A stretch of DNA of 64,000 bases from Arthrobacter gandavensis (GTDB taxonomy: Bacteria; Actinomycetota; Actinomycetes; Actinomycetales; Micrococcaceae). Positions 16,561 to 28,068 of this stretch are shown one piece after another (within the stretch, counting starts at the first letter, position 1; each line of letters begins with the position of its first letter). Both the position numbers and the translations under genes were made by a program. Where the stretch lies: positions 124,001 to 188,000 of the forward strand of contig NZ_JADKYW010000006.1 in the NCBI RefSeq assembly GCF_015355785.1, given 5' to 3'. Below the pieces are notes generated by a model. It was not told the origin of the DNA. It worked only from the letters and a program-made list of their open reading frames with translations, and searched no databases.

Positions 16561-17418
16561 TTAGGTAGTTGAGGCGGCTGGTACACGCCGGCCGGCCCGG
16601 TTGCCAAGGCTGGCGGTGACACGGTCCAGGTACACGGCCAGGACGACGACGGCGATTCCAGCCTCGAATCCGAGTGCCGGATCCAGCCGGTTCAGGCTGG
16701 CAACGACGTCTCCGCCCAGTCCGCCGGCCCCCACCATGCCGGCGATGACCACCATGGAGAGAGCGAGCATGATGACCTGGTTGACGCCGGCCATGATGGT
16801 TGGCAGTGCGAGGGGAAACTGGATCTGGCGGAGAATCCGGCCCGGTGTGGAACCGAAGGCCGCCCCGGCCTCCACAACCTCGCGGTCCACGCTGCGGATG
16901 CCCAGTTCCGTGAACCGGACGCCCGGGGCCATGGCAAAGATGATGGTCGCAACGATGCCGGGAACGACGCCCACCCGGAAGATGATGAGTGCCGGGATGA
17001 GGTAGACCATCGCGGGCATGGTCTGCATGAAGTCCAGAATCGGGCGGATGACGGCGGAGGCGCTGCGGGATTTGGCTGCAAGTATGCCCAGCGGAATGCC
17101 GGCCAGGATGGCGACGATACTGGCCACCAGGACCAGGGACAGGGTTCCCATAGCGTTTTCCCACTGGTCCACGCCGTAGATGAGCACTAAGCTTGCCCCG
17201 GAGCCCAGCCCCAGTTTCCAGCCCCGGGCCAGCCAGGCCAGACCCGCCAGGACTAGAAGCACGGCCCAGAACGGCGGCGTCAGGAGCATCCACTCGATTC
17301 CGTCATAGGCGCCGCGGAAGAGCGTGCGGACAGCGTCGAAGAACGGACCAAAGGTTGAGGTAATCCACTCGAGTCCGGTGGCGATGGTGTCTCCAAGCGG
17401 AATGCGGAACCCGTTCAT
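16561..17418 (-). CDS. Glycine betaine/proline ABC transporter permease (ProW/OpuAB type)
   Basis: A 285-residue permease with about six membrane helices. The BPD_transp_1 core has the EAA-loop EAGAAFGSTPGRILRQIQF. The N-terminal extension PLGDTIATGLEWITSTFGPF is characteristic of ProW-like subunits. It begins within the last codons of the ATPase gene (4-bp overlap) and is followed after 41 bp by the receptor gene. Together they make a classical osmoprotectant importer. Confidence 0.92.
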   Translation of the reverse strand: MNGFRIPLGDTIATGLEWITSTFGPFFDAVRTLFRGAYDGIEWMLLTPPFWAVLLVLAGLAWLARGWKLGLGSGASLVLIYGVDQWENAMGTLSLVLVASIVAILAGIPLGILAAKSRSASAVIRPILDFMQTMPAMVYLIPALIIFRVGVVPGIVATIIFAMAPGVRFTELGIRSVDREVVEAGAAFGSTPGRILRQIQFPLALPTIMAGVNQVIMLALSMVVIAGMVGAGGLGGDVVASLNRLDPALGFEAGIAVVVLAVYLDRVTASLGNRAGRRVPAASTT

Positions 17419-18710
17419 GCCTTGCCTCCGTCAACATAGTCCAGCGCTGCGCTGACCAGTTTTTCCGGCAGTGGTGCCGGGGGATTTTCCACTACAGGTA
17501 TGCCTGTGGTGGAGGAAGGGACGTTGCCTAGGGCAGCAAGCAGCGTCACCCTGGGAATGGCTCCTACCAGCCGGCGCTGCCCGTCTATGACGGGCAGCGG
17601 AACCGGGCTTTCCACGGCCATGCCAAAGAGCTGGGCAAGGGGGGTGTCGCCGTCCACCGGAGTTCCGAGGCGAATGGCCGGGGTCAGCTCCGATTCGCGG
17701 CGTTCGACCAGTCCCATGGCATCGCGGTCTGAAACCGTGCCGAGGAACGTCCGCTTCCGGTCGACTACGAAGGCGGCTGAGGTCTGCAGGTCCCGCATGG
17801 TGCGCAGCGCGCCCCGCGGTCCTGCTGCCAGGTTCACAACGGAGCGTGCGGGTTCCATCACGCTTGCCGCGGTGAGCACACGGGTGCGGTCAACATCCTG
17901 CACGAACTGGGCTACGTAGTCTGTGGCGGGTGCGCTGAGGATCTCATCAGGGGTGCCGATCTGGACGATCGCGCCGTCTTTCATCATGGCAATACGGTCA
18001 CCGAGGAACATGGCCTCGTTGAGGTCGTGGGTGATGAAGATGATCGTCTTTCCAAGCTCCTGCTGCAGTGCGATCAGCTGCTCCTGCATTTCCCTGCGAA
18101 TCAGCGGGTCCAGCGCGGAGAACGCTTCGTCCATGAGCAGGATGTCCGTCCCCGCAGCCAGCGCCCGGGCCAGGCCCACCCGCTGCTGCATGCCGCCCGA
18201 GAGCTCGGCCGGAAACTTCGATCCCCAGTCCCCGAGGCCCACCAGGTCCAGGACACGGGATGCGGCAGCCAGCCGGCCGGAGCGCGGCGTGCCCTGGACT
18301 TCGAGGCCGTAGGCCGCGTTCTCAAGCACGGTGCGGTGCGGAAAGAGGGCGAAATGCTGGAATACCATCGAGATCCGTTTCTGCCGCACGGAGCGCAGCT
18401 CCCGGTCCGAGATGGCCGACAGATCGGTTCCCTGGACGTTCACGGAACCGGCAGTGGCAGGCTGAAGACCGTTCAGGGTGCGCAGCAGCGTCGATTTACC
18501 GGAACCGGACAGCCCCATGACCACGAAGATCTCGCCGGCCCTGACGCTGAAGGAGGCGTCGATCACTGCGGCTGTACCGAGGGGCGAGACCTCGGACCTG
18601 CTGGCGCCCTCCTTGAGCCTGCGCACTGCTTCGTTTGGCCGCTTTCCGAACACTTTGTAGACGTTGTCCACCTTCAGGACCACGTCCGCTTCGGTACCGC
18701 TCGTTGTCAA
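17415..18710 (-). CDS. Glycine betaine/proline ABC transporter ATP-binding subunit with C-terminal CBS domains (ProV/OpuAA type)
   Basis: A 431-residue ATPase. It has Walker A GLSGSGKSTLLRTLNG, signature LSGGMQQRVGLARALA and Walker B ILLMDEAFSALDPL, plus the ProV-type N-terminus VYKVFGKRPNEAVRRLKEGA. The last 160 or so residues form paired CBS domains (SAAFVVDRKRTFLGTVSDRD, then VPLPVIDGQRRLVGAIPR), which in OpuA sense ionic strength and gate transport. The start is a TTG at 18710 with GGGAGGG 8 bases upstream. The open frame continues upstream without family similarity. Confidence 0.9.
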   Translation of the reverse strand: MTTSGTEADVVLKVDNVYKVFGKRPNEAVRRLKEGASRSEVSPLGTAAVIDASFSVRAGEIFVVMGLSGSGKSTLLRTLNGLQPATAGSVNVQGTDLSAISDRELRSVRQKRISMVFQHFALFPHRTVLENAAYGLEVQGTPRSGRLAAASRVLDLVGLGDWGSKFPAELSGGMQQRVGLARALAAGTDILLMDEAFSALDPLIRREMQEQLIALQQELGKTIIFITHDLNEAMFLGDRIAMMKDGAIVQIGTPDEILSAPATDYVAQFVQDVDRTRVLTAASVMEPARSVVNLAAGPRGALRTMRDLQTSAAFVVDRKRTFLGTVSDRDAMGLVERRESELTPAIRLGTPVDGDTPLAQLFGMAVESPVPLPVIDGQRRLVGAIPRVTLLAALGNVPSSTTGIPVVENPPAPLPEKLVSAALDYVDGGKA

Positions 18711-18969
18711 TGTTCTTCCCTCCCATGGGCCCAGGCCGCAGCCCTGCCGCATGGCTTGGTATCTGCTTGATGTGTTATGAATCCTTCCGGCGGCGCTTGG
18801 ACCTGCCGGGATCGTTGGCAACCCTAACAACCCGCTGTTCGCTACGGGCTGAATTTTGGCCCATATAGTGCGTGCCTCCCGGCGGGCGAGTTGCCTCGAT
18901 GCCGCACGGGCAAAGGGAACCGTGGGAGTTACGGCATCGTGACCCCAAGCAGTCCATAGTCTGGACTTG
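18711..18969. other. Intergenic region between the betaine ABC operon and the copper operon
   Basis: Together with the CsoR operator block this is a 340-bp gap between divergent operons. It carries the minus-strand ribosome site (GGGAGGG) at about 18718-18724 and presumably the ABC operon promoter. I see no coding frame with family features, no strong hairpin and no recognisable operator outside the CsoR block. Confidence 0.45.
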
Positions 18970-19010
18970 GTACCCCCAGGGGGTACTTGACGCATACCCA
19001 TAGGGGGTAT
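18970..19010 (+). promoter_or_regulatory. Twin CsoR operators overlapping the csoR promoter
   Basis: Two copper-type dyads. GTACCCCCAGGGGGTAC (18970-18986) is a perfect palindrome, and ATACCCATAGGGGGTAT (18994-19010) is near-perfect. Both fit the G/C-tract TACCC-N-GGGTA operators known for CsoR. A TTGACG at 18987-18992 lies between them as a -35 candidate, and TATACG at 19008-19013 is a -10 candidate although the spacer is short (15 bases). Binding by CsoR would cover the promoter and be relieved by Cu(I). Confidence 0.85.
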
Positions 19011-19050
19011 ACGTTCAGAGTGTTGCCAGAGTCTACCGGGAGGACAAACC

Positions 19051-19386
19051 GTGGAAACCAACGCGTTGGAGGCGCTCGAAGCGGCAGAACCGGAGCGTGG
19101 TTACGCCAGTGACAAGGAGGCCTACCTTAGGCGGCTGAAGCGCATCGAGGGACAGGTGAGGGGCATAGCCCGGATGGTCGATGAGGACAAGTACTGCATT
19201 GACGTCCTGACCCAGGTTTCCGCCGTCACCAAGGCTCTCCACGCCGTCAGCCTCGGCCTGGTCCAGGACCACATTTCCCACTGTGTGGTTTCCGCGGCCA
19301 GGGAAGCGGAGGAGACAGGGGATCCGTCAATCGTGGAGACGAAGGTCCAGGAAGCAACAGACGCCATCGGCCGGCTCCTGCGCTAG
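19051..19386 (+). CDS. csoR: Copper-sensing transcriptional repressor CsoR
   Basis: A 111-residue all-helical repressor of the CsoR/RcnR family. The Cu(I) ligand triad is intact: Cys49 (DKYCIDVLTQ), His74 and Cys78 (VQDHISHC). This gives the same C-25-H-4-C spacing as M. tuberculosis CsoR. KRIEGQVRGIARM is the DNA-contacting N-terminal helix. The start is GTG with GGAGGAC upstream. It leads the csoR-copZ-copA operon and its own promoter holds two CsoR-type operators, so autoregulation is expected. Confidence 0.95.
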   Translation: METNALEALEAAEPERGYASDKEAYLRRLKRIEGQVRGIARMVDEDKYCIDVLTQVSAVTKALHAVSLGLVQDHISHCVVSAAREAEETGDPSIVETKVQEATDAIGRLLR

Positions 19387-19440
19387 CGGCGCGGAACCGG
19401 AGAACCGGCGGGGCGCGGCCCTGCCAGAGGAGGAGCACTT

Positions 19441-19653
19441 ATGGAAACCAAACTCAGCATTTCGGGCATGACCTGCGGGCACTGCGTCGCTTCGATCACC
19501 GAGGAACTTATGGCCGTCGAAGGCGTCCAGGACGTCAAGGTGGACCTGGTGGCCGACGGCGTTTCGACCGCAGTGGTCACCTCCAGGGAACCCATCGCGT
19601 CCGAGCTGCTCGGTGAAGCCGTTGCAGAAGCCGGCTACACCGTCGTGGGCTGA
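19441..19653 (+). CDS. copZ: CopZ-like copper chaperone
   Basis: A 70-residue heavy-metal-associated domain with ISGMTCGHCVASITEEL, the MxCxxC copper site. The ferredoxin-like fold signature VDLVADGVSTAVV follows. It delivers Cu(I) to the exporter CopA and is encoded between csoR and copA, with GGAGGAG as ribosome site. Ends 10 bases before copA. Confidence 0.93.
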   Translation: METKLSISGMTCGHCVASITEELMAVEGVQDVKVDLVADGVSTAVVTSREPIASELLGEAVAEAGYTVVG

Positions 19654-19663
19654 AAGGAGCACC

Positions 19664-21898
19664 ATGGCAACCCGTGAACAGCAGCACCTCGGCGCAGAGC
19701 GCGAGGTGTCGCTGGATATCCAGGGGATGACCTGCGCTTCCTGCGTCAACCGCGTTGAACGCAAGCTCGGCAAGATTGAGGGAGTCCAGGCCGCCGTCAA
19801 CCTTCCGCTGAACTCGGCATCGGTTCTGGTCCCTGCCGGCGTGACCGATGACCAGCTTGTAGCCAGTGTGGAAGCGGCCGGATACCAGGCGAAAGTGGCG
19901 GCGCCTGCGGGGCACGGCGGGCACGAGGACCACATGGCACACGGGGGCGCCGCGGCAGAGCTGCGCCCCCGCCTGATGGCCGCCGCCATCCTGACCGTTC
20001 CGGTGCTGCTTATTTCAATGGTGCCGGCGTTTGCGTTCCCGAACTGGGGCTGGGCCGCGGCAGCACTCTCGCTGCCGGTTGTCCTGTGGTCCGCGTGGCC
20101 TTTCCACCGCGCCGCGGCGGTCAACGCGCGCCACCTGGCCTCGACAATGGACACACTGGTCTCGATTGGTGTCAGTGCCGCCTACCTGTTCTCCCTCGGC
20201 CAGCTGATCGCAGATCCAGGGCTGACGGCTGATCCGGGCATGAGCGAAGCCCACCTGTACTTTGAGGTGGCTGCCGTGGTTACGACGTTCCTGCTGCTCG
20301 GCCGTTACCTCGAAGCCCGGGCCAAGACCAGCGCCGCGGATGCCCTGACCTCCCTGCTGAGCCTCGGAGCGAAGGACGCAGTGGTGCTCCGGGACGGGCG
20401 CGAGGTGCTCATTCCTGCCTCCGAACTGGTGCCCGGAGACGTGTTCGTGGTGCGTCCGGGGGAGAAGGTCGCCACCGACGGAACCGTGGTGGAGGGCGAG
20501 TCAGCCATTGATGCAGCCCTGATCACCGGTGAGTCCCTGCCGGTAGAGGTCCATCCCGGCGACCCCGTCACCGGCGCCACGGTCAACACGGCTGGAAGGC
20601 TGCTGGTTCGGGCCACCCGGGTTGGCCGCGAGACCACCCTGGCCCAGATGGGCGCGCTCGTCAGCGCGGCCCAGTCCGGCAAGGCTCCGATCGCCCGGCT
20701 CGCGGACAGGATCAGCGCGGTGTTCGTCCCGGTTGTCCTGGGCATCGCCGCAGTGACCTTCCTGCTCTGGCTGCTGCTCACCGGGGACCTGCAAAGCGCA
20801 TTCACCGCTGCCGTGGCGGTCCTGGTCATCGCCTGTCCCTGCGCCCTGGGGCTGGCTACCCCGGTAGGGCTGCTGACCGGCACCGGACGGGGCGCCCAGC
20901 TGGGCATCCTCATCAAGGGGCCGCAGGTACTCGAGGACACCCGCACGGTGGACACCATCCTGCTGGACAAGACCGGGACGGTGACCAGCGGCAGGCTCTC
21001 GGTGGCCCGGACAGTGCTGCTGCTTGGATTTGGAGCCGGGGATGAAGACGCGCTCCTGCGCGCCGCCGGCTCGCTCGAGAATGCCGGAGAGCATCCGATT
21101 GCCCGTGCCATCGCCGCAGCCGCGGAACACGGGCCCGGACTGGCACCCGTCAGCGGGTTCCGTTCTTCGCCAGGCGGCGGAGTCCGCGGCACGGTTGAGG
21201 GGCACAGCGTCGTCGCCGGGAGGCCAGGCTGGCTGGAGGAGAACGGGATTTCGCTCGATTCCTCTGCAGCGGACGTGCTTCGCCGGGAACAGGAAACCGG
21301 CGCCACCGCCGTCGTCGTAGCGCTCGACGGAACACCTGCAGGCATCATCAGCCTGCAGGACACCGTCAAGGACGGCTCCCGCCAGGCCGTGACCCGCTTG
21401 CGGGAACTGGGGCTGCGCCCGGTCCTGCTGACGGGTGACAACGCCGTCGTGGCGGCGGCCGTGGCACGGGAAGTCGGAATCGCGCCCGACGACGTGCTGG
21501 CCGACGTCCGCCCGGAGGGCAAGGTGGAGGCGGTGCGCAGGTTCCAGGAGCAGGGTGCCACCGTGGCCATGGCAGGGGATGGCGTGAACGACGCCGCCGC
21601 ACTGGCCCAGGCGGACCTTGGCATCGCGATGGGCTCGGGAACGGACGCGGCCATGGCCGCGGCGGACCTGACCGTGATGGGCAGTTCGCTGGGACAGGTT
21701 GCTTCGGCGATCGAACTCTCCCGGCGAACCCTGCGGACCATCAAGGTAAACCTGTTCTGGGCCTTCTTCTACAACACGGTGGGCATCCCGGTTGCCGCCT
21801 TTGGCCTGCTAAACCCGATGATCGCCGGCGCGGCAATGGCCGCGAGCTCGGTGCTGGTGGTCGCCAACTCGCTGCGGCTGCGGCGCTTCGGCACATAG
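19664..21898 (+). CDS. copA: Copper-exporting P1B-type ATPase
   Basis: A 744-residue Cu(I) efflux pump. In order: an N-terminal metal-binding domain (GMTCASCVNRVERKLG, residues about 20-90), a His-rich linker (GHGGHEDHMAHGG), membrane helices, actuator TGES, the membrane ion site CPCALGLATPVGLL, phosphorylation site DKTGTVTSG, nucleotide-binding ENAGEHPIARAI, and hinge GDGVNDAAALAQADLGIAMG. The C-terminal membrane motifs YNTVGIPVAAFG and MAASSVLVVANSLRL match copper-specific P1B-1 pumps. The ATG at 19664 follows AAAGGAG; an in-frame GTG at 19613 would overlap copZ. Last gene of the copper operon. Confidence 0.96.
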   Translation: MATREQQHLGAEREVSLDIQGMTCASCVNRVERKLGKIEGVQAAVNLPLNSASVLVPAGVTDDQLVASVEAAGYQAKVAAPAGHGGHEDHMAHGGAAAELRPRLMAAAILTVPVLLISMVPAFAFPNWGWAAAALSLPVVLWSAWPFHRAAAVNARHLASTMDTLVSIGVSAAYLFSLGQLIADPGLTADPGMSEAHLYFEVAAVVTTFLLLGRYLEARAKTSAADALTSLLSLGAKDAVVLRDGREVLIPASELVPGDVFVVRPGEKVATDGTVVEGESAIDAALITGESLPVEVHPGDPVTGATVNTAGRLLVRATRVGRETTLAQMGALVSAAQSGKAPIARLADRISAVFVPVVLGIAAVTFLLWLLLTGDLQSAFTAAVAVLVIACPCALGLATPVGLLTGTGRGAQLGILIKGPQVLEDTRTVDTILLDKTGTVTSGRLSVARTVLLLGFGAGDEDALLRAAGSLENAGEHPIARAIAAAAEHGPGLAPVSGFRSSPGGGVRGTVEGHSVVAGRPGWLEENGISLDSSAADVLRREQETGATAVVVALDGTPAGIISLQDTVKDGSRQAVTRLRELGLRPVLLTGDNAVVAAAVAREVGIAPDDVLADVRPEGKVEAVRRFQEQGATVAMAGDGVNDAAALAQADLGIAMGSGTDAAMAAADLTVMGSSLGQVASAIELSRRTLRTIKVNLFWAFFYNTVGIPVAAFGLLNPMIAGAAMAASSVLVVANSLRLRRFGT

Positions 21899-21911
21899 CA
21901 GCGCAACGCTA

Positions 21912-21958
21912 AACGGCAGGGGCCGGACCCGGAAGAACCAGGTCCGGCCCCTGCCGTT
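21912..21958. terminator. Shared hairpin terminator between copA and parC
   Basis: An 18-bp perfect stem (AACGGCAGGGGCCGGACC at 21912-21929, complement at 21941-21958) with an 11-base loop lies between the two convergent stops. It is probably bidirectional. Confidence 0.82.
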
Positions 21959-21970
21959 GGGCGGTGGGTG

Positions 21971-24460
<2,490 letters not shown>

Positions 24461-24570
24461 GGAGTTCTTGCGTCCTTGGGGTTGGTGTTGACTGGTCGGT
24501 GTTGGTGGGGAGTGGGTGCGGTGGAGAGGGTCAGTGGCGGGTTCTAAAAATTGCCCACTAGTCTGAGTCT

Positions 24571-27300
24571 ATGGCGGAGCAGGGACAATACCCCGAATAT
24601 TGGGAAGCTGATGTCGTTTTGCGGGACGGGCGCACGGGCCACCTGAGGCCTGTCTCCCCGGCGGATGCCGAGGCGCTGCAGGCTTTCCATATGCGGCAGT
24701 CCCAAAACTCCATCTATCTGCGGTTCTTCACCTACAAGGCTAAACTGAGCGGCCGCGAGCTGAAGCGCTTTACGAACGTCGACTACCGGGACAGGGTTGC
24801 GTTTGTCATCACACTCGGCTCCGAGATCGTGGGAATCGGCCGCTATGACCGCCTGGATGATCCCGCCGAGGCTGAAGTCGCCTTCAATATTTCCGACGAA
24901 CACCAGGGCCGGGGGATCGGCTCGATCCTCCTGGAACACCTGGCTGCCGCAGCCCGGGAGAACGGCATCCGCCGCTTCAGTGCCGAGGTGCTTCCGGAGA
25001 ACCGCAAGATGCTCAGCGTCTTCGCAGACGCCGGCTATGAGGTCCGCAGGGCGTTCGACGACGGCGTGATCGCCCTGGACTTCGACATCGACCCGACGGA
25101 AAAGTCCCGCGCCGTTATGGAGTCGCGCGAGCACCGCGCGGAGGCACGCAGCGTCGCGGACCTGCTGGCGCCGTCGTCCATCGCCGTTATCGGTGCCAGC
25201 CGCGAATGGGGCAGCGTGGGCTACCAGCTGATGGAACACATCGTCGAAGGCGGATTCACCGGCGGCGTCTACGCCGTGAACCCGGAGGCCTTCGAACTGG
25301 CCGGAATGGTGTCCTACGGCAAGATCTCCGAGATTCCCGAACCGGTGTCCCTGGCAGTCATTGCCGTTCCGTATGACCAGGTCCAGTGGGTGGCCGAGGA
25401 ATGTGCGGCCGCGGGTGTCAGGCACCTCCTGGTGGTCAGTGCGGGATTCGACGACGGCGAAACTGGCCTGGCGCGCCAGCGCCGCCTGGTGCGCTACGCC
25501 CGCGCCAACGGGATGAGGGTGCTTGGACCGGCATCACTGGGCCTGATCAACACCCGTCCCGACGTTTCACTGAACGCCTCCATGGCTCCGGCCCTGCCGC
25601 GCCGCGGGGGACTGGGCCTGTTCAGCCAGTCCGCTGCGATCGGCGTCCTCCTCTACGCGGCCGCCCAGCGCCGGCGCCTGGGACTGTCTTCCACCATCTC
25701 GGCAGGCAACCGGGCGGATGTCTCCGGCAACGACGTCATGCAGTACTGGGAAGACGACGCCGGAACCAAGGTGGTGGGCCTGTACCTGGAGTCGGTGGGC
25801 AACCCGCGCAAGTTCTCCCGCATCGCCCGCCGCCTGGCCTCAGGGAAGCCCGTCATCGTGGCCAAATCGGAGGTTACCGGGCTGCAGCTTCCCCCCGGGC
25901 ACTCGGTGCGGCTTACCCAGGCTCCGCAGGGGGCGCTGGATGCGATGCTTCGCCAGTCGGGGGTGATCCGGGTGGCAACCAACGAGCAGCTCATGGACGT
26001 GGCCCAGATCGCCTGCAGCCAGCCCCTGCCCCGGGGCAGGGGACTGGCGGTGCTGAGCAACTCCGCAGCACTTGGCCGGGTGCTGGCCGATGCTGCCGTA
26101 CCGCTGGACCTGGACGCCGTCCACCTGCGCATCGACCTGGACCTGGACCGCGGCCAGAGCGTTGCCCTGCCGGCGCTGCGCCGGGCCGTCGCGGAGGCCC
26201 TGGCGGATGAAGCCGTGCACAGCGCAGTGGTGACGCTGCTCCCGGCGCCGGGGCTGGACATTGATGCCGTTGCCGACACCCTGCTGGACTGTACGCTGGA
26301 GGCCGGAAAACCCGTGGTCGCGGTCTTCACCGGAATCATGGATCCGAGCCAGCTCGTTGAGGGAGTGCTGGCCGTCCGCGAGGTGGTCCGTCCGGAAGCG
26401 CCGGCAGAAGAAGGGCAGGACCAGGAACCGGGGCTGCCGTCGGGACTTCCCTGCTTCGCGAGTCCGGGTGCGGCAGTCAGTGCCCTCTCGGCGCTGGTCC
26501 GCTACAGCGAATGGGCGGGCCGGGAACACGGCCACTACGCGGAGCCGGCCGGTGTGGACACCGAGGCTGCGCAGGCGTTCATCGACGAGCAGATGTCCCG
26601 GGTGGCAAACACGGACCTCCTGCGCCTGGGCCCGGCCGAAACCTCACGGCTCCTGGACTTCTACGGGATCAGCGTTCTGCCTTCACTGCCCTTCCGCACC
26701 GAGGACGAGGCAGTGGAGGCGGCAGGCAAGCTGGGCTGGCCGGTGGTTCTCAAGACCATCGATGAGCACCTGCGCCACCGGCTGGACCTGGGCGGGGTGC
26801 GGCTGAACATCTCCTCCGAGCAGTCGCTTCGGAGCAATATTTCCGAGATGCGTACCGCACTTGAGCCGTACGGCCGCTTTGAACTCGAGGTGCAGTCAAT
26901 GGCGCCGTCAGGCCAGGGATGCGTGCTGCGGGCCATTGAGGACCCGCTGCTTGGTCCGGTCCTGTCTTTCGGGATAGCCGGGGACGCCGTGAACCTGCTC
27001 GATGACTGGGCCCATGGCATTCCGCCGCTGACGAGCGTGGATATTGCAGACCTAGTGAGGACGCCGCGTACCTCCCGGCGGCTCTTCGGCTACCAGGGGC
27101 TGCCCAGGGTGGACGTCGCCGCATTGGAGGACCTCATAGCCAGGGTGGCGCTGCTGAAGGACGAACACCCCGAGATTGCGCTGCTGGAGATCAATCCGGT
27201 GCTGGTTTCTGTGCAGGGCGTCACGGTGCTGAGCGCGGATATCCGGCTGGGCAACCCGCAGCAGCGCACCGACAGCGCACGCCGTGCCCTGCGTGACTAG
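24571..27300 (+). CDS. Acetyltransferase / NDP-forming acyl-CoA-ligase-like fusion (Pat-type protein lysine acetyltransferase)
   Basis: A 909-residue fusion. Residues about 10-175 are a GNAT domain (ISDEHQGRGIGSILLEHLAAA). Residues about 190-640 are the CoA-binding and ligase-like domains (LLAPSSIAVIGASREWGSVG, then LGLFSQSAAIGVLLY). Residues about 690-905 are an ATP-grasp domain (LGWPVVLKTIDEHLRHRLDL). GNAT-first order matches the actinobacterial PatA seen in Streptomyces, the reverse of E. coli PatZ. Such enzymes acetylate and silence acetyl-CoA synthetase. The ligase part retains a GHS at the position where active ligases have the phospho-His, so catalytic loss is not proven. It is divergent from parC. 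Confidence 0.87.
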   Translation: MAEQGQYPEYWEADVVLRDGRTGHLRPVSPADAEALQAFHMRQSQNSIYLRFFTYKAKLSGRELKRFTNVDYRDRVAFVITLGSEIVGIGRYDRLDDPAEAEVAFNISDEHQGRGIGSILLEHLAAAARENGIRRFSAEVLPENRKMLSVFADAGYEVRRAFDDGVIALDFDIDPTEKSRAVMESREHRAEARSVADLLAPSSIAVIGASREWGSVGYQLMEHIVEGGFTGGVYAVNPEAFELAGMVSYGKISEIPEPVSLAVIAVPYDQVQWVAEECAAAGVRHLLVVSAGFDDGETGLARQRRLVRYARANGMRVLGPASLGLINTRPDVSLNASMAPALPRRGGLGLFSQSAAIGVLLYAAAQRRRLGLSSTISAGNRADVSGNDVMQYWEDDAGTKVVGLYLESVGNPRKFSRIARRLASGKPVIVAKSEVTGLQLPPGHSVRLTQAPQGALDAMLRQSGVIRVATNEQLMDVAQIACSQPLPRGRGLAVLSNSAALGRVLADAAVPLDLDAVHLRIDLDLDRGQSVALPALRRAVAEALADEAVHSAVVTLLPAPGLDIDAVADTLLDCTLEAGKPVVAVFTGIMDPSQLVEGVLAVREVVRPEAPAEEGQDQEPGLPSGLPCFASPGAAVSALSALVRYSEWAGREHGHYAEPAGVDTEAAQAFIDEQMSRVANTDLLRLGPAETSRLLDFYGISVLPSLPFRTEDEAVEAAGKLGWPVVLKTIDEHLRHRLDLGGVRLNISSEQSLRSNISEMRTALEPYGRFELEVQSMAPSGQGCVLRAIEDPLLGPVLSFGIAGDAVNLLDDWAHGIPPLTSVDIADLVRTPRTSRRLFGYQGLPRVDVAALEDLIARVALLKDEHPEIALLEINPVLVSVQGVTVLSADIRLGNPQQRTDSARRALRD

Positions 27301-27391
27301 AGCCGGGACGACCCCGCTGCAAACCAGCCGGTTGTGCATCCACAGCGCGCCTTTTTAGGTGCTCAGGGCGCATCTGGGGGAAACTGGTTTC

Positions 27392-28063
27392 ATGTCGCCG
27401 CTACTTTCCGCTGAACGCCGCAGCCTTGACGCCTCCATCGAGCGCGCAGGCTTCTACCCCACGCTGCTGGCAGACGTTGTGCATGATGCCCTGGACGGGC
27501 GTGAGCCCCTCTCCCACCTGATCCATCTTGAAACGCATTTCGACCGGACCGAGGTGCACCGCCACATCACTGTCCTGGTGCTGACCGAGGACATGCTGGT
27601 GATCACCCACGTGGACGACCAGCAGCTTGATGAGGCCGGTGAGCAGATGATGGCGCAGGTGTCCACCGAGTCTGTTCCGGTAACCCAGATCCGCTCCGTG
27701 GTACTTGGCTACATGTACTCCCAGCCGCAGAACTACAAGCCGTCCGACCAGGCCCGCGAACTGACCCTCGCAATTGCGTGGTCCGGCGGACAGCGCCTGG
27801 ACATGGGCCCGGCGGGCTGTGCCGATCCGCAGTGCGAAGCCGATCACGGCTACACCGGAACCATTGCACAGGAAGACATCGTGCTTCGCGTGTCTGCCGA
27901 AGCCGACGGAATCCAGGCAGTGCAGAACGCCAAGGCGTTCGCCCGCGCCCTGCGCAAGGTCAACACGGACACGATGAATGTCCGTGCCCTGGAACCGGCC
28001 CTGGACCGGCAGCGGATGCCGGGCATTGGCAGCCGTTTCAACCGCGGCCACCACCAGCGGTAA
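27392..28063 (+). CDS. DUF5998 family protein
   Basis: A 223-residue conserved actinobacterial protein of unknown function. It shows LETHFDRTEVHRHITVLVLT, LVITHVDDQQLDEAG and VPVTQIRSVVLGYMYSQPQN, a mostly beta pattern without membrane segments or signal peptide. The Cys/Asp/Glu cluster GCADPQCEADHGYTG could bind a metal. ATG start at 27392. It is followed after 5 bases by the phosphodiesterase gene and then by tdk, which suggests a three-gene operon. Family assignment is by recall of the conserved neighbourhood and sequence style. Confidence 0.75.
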   Translation: MSPLLSAERRSLDASIERAGFYPTLLADVVHDALDGREPLSHLIHLETHFDRTEVHRHITVLVLTEDMLVITHVDDQQLDEAGEQMMAQVSTESVPVTQIRSVVLGYMYSQPQNYKPSDQARELTLAIAWSGGQRLDMGPAGCADPQCEADHGYTGTIAQEDIVLRVSAEADGIQAVQNAKAFARALRKVNTDTMNVRALEPALDRQRMPGIGSRFNRGHHQR

Positions 28064-28068
28064 GGGGC

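Noticed and set aside
16520-17293. Upstream extension of the betaine receptor reading frame into the permease gene
   Set aside because: The lipoprotein signal starting at 16519 with its own ribosome site fixes the start; the upstream part is an out-of-frame reading of the permease.
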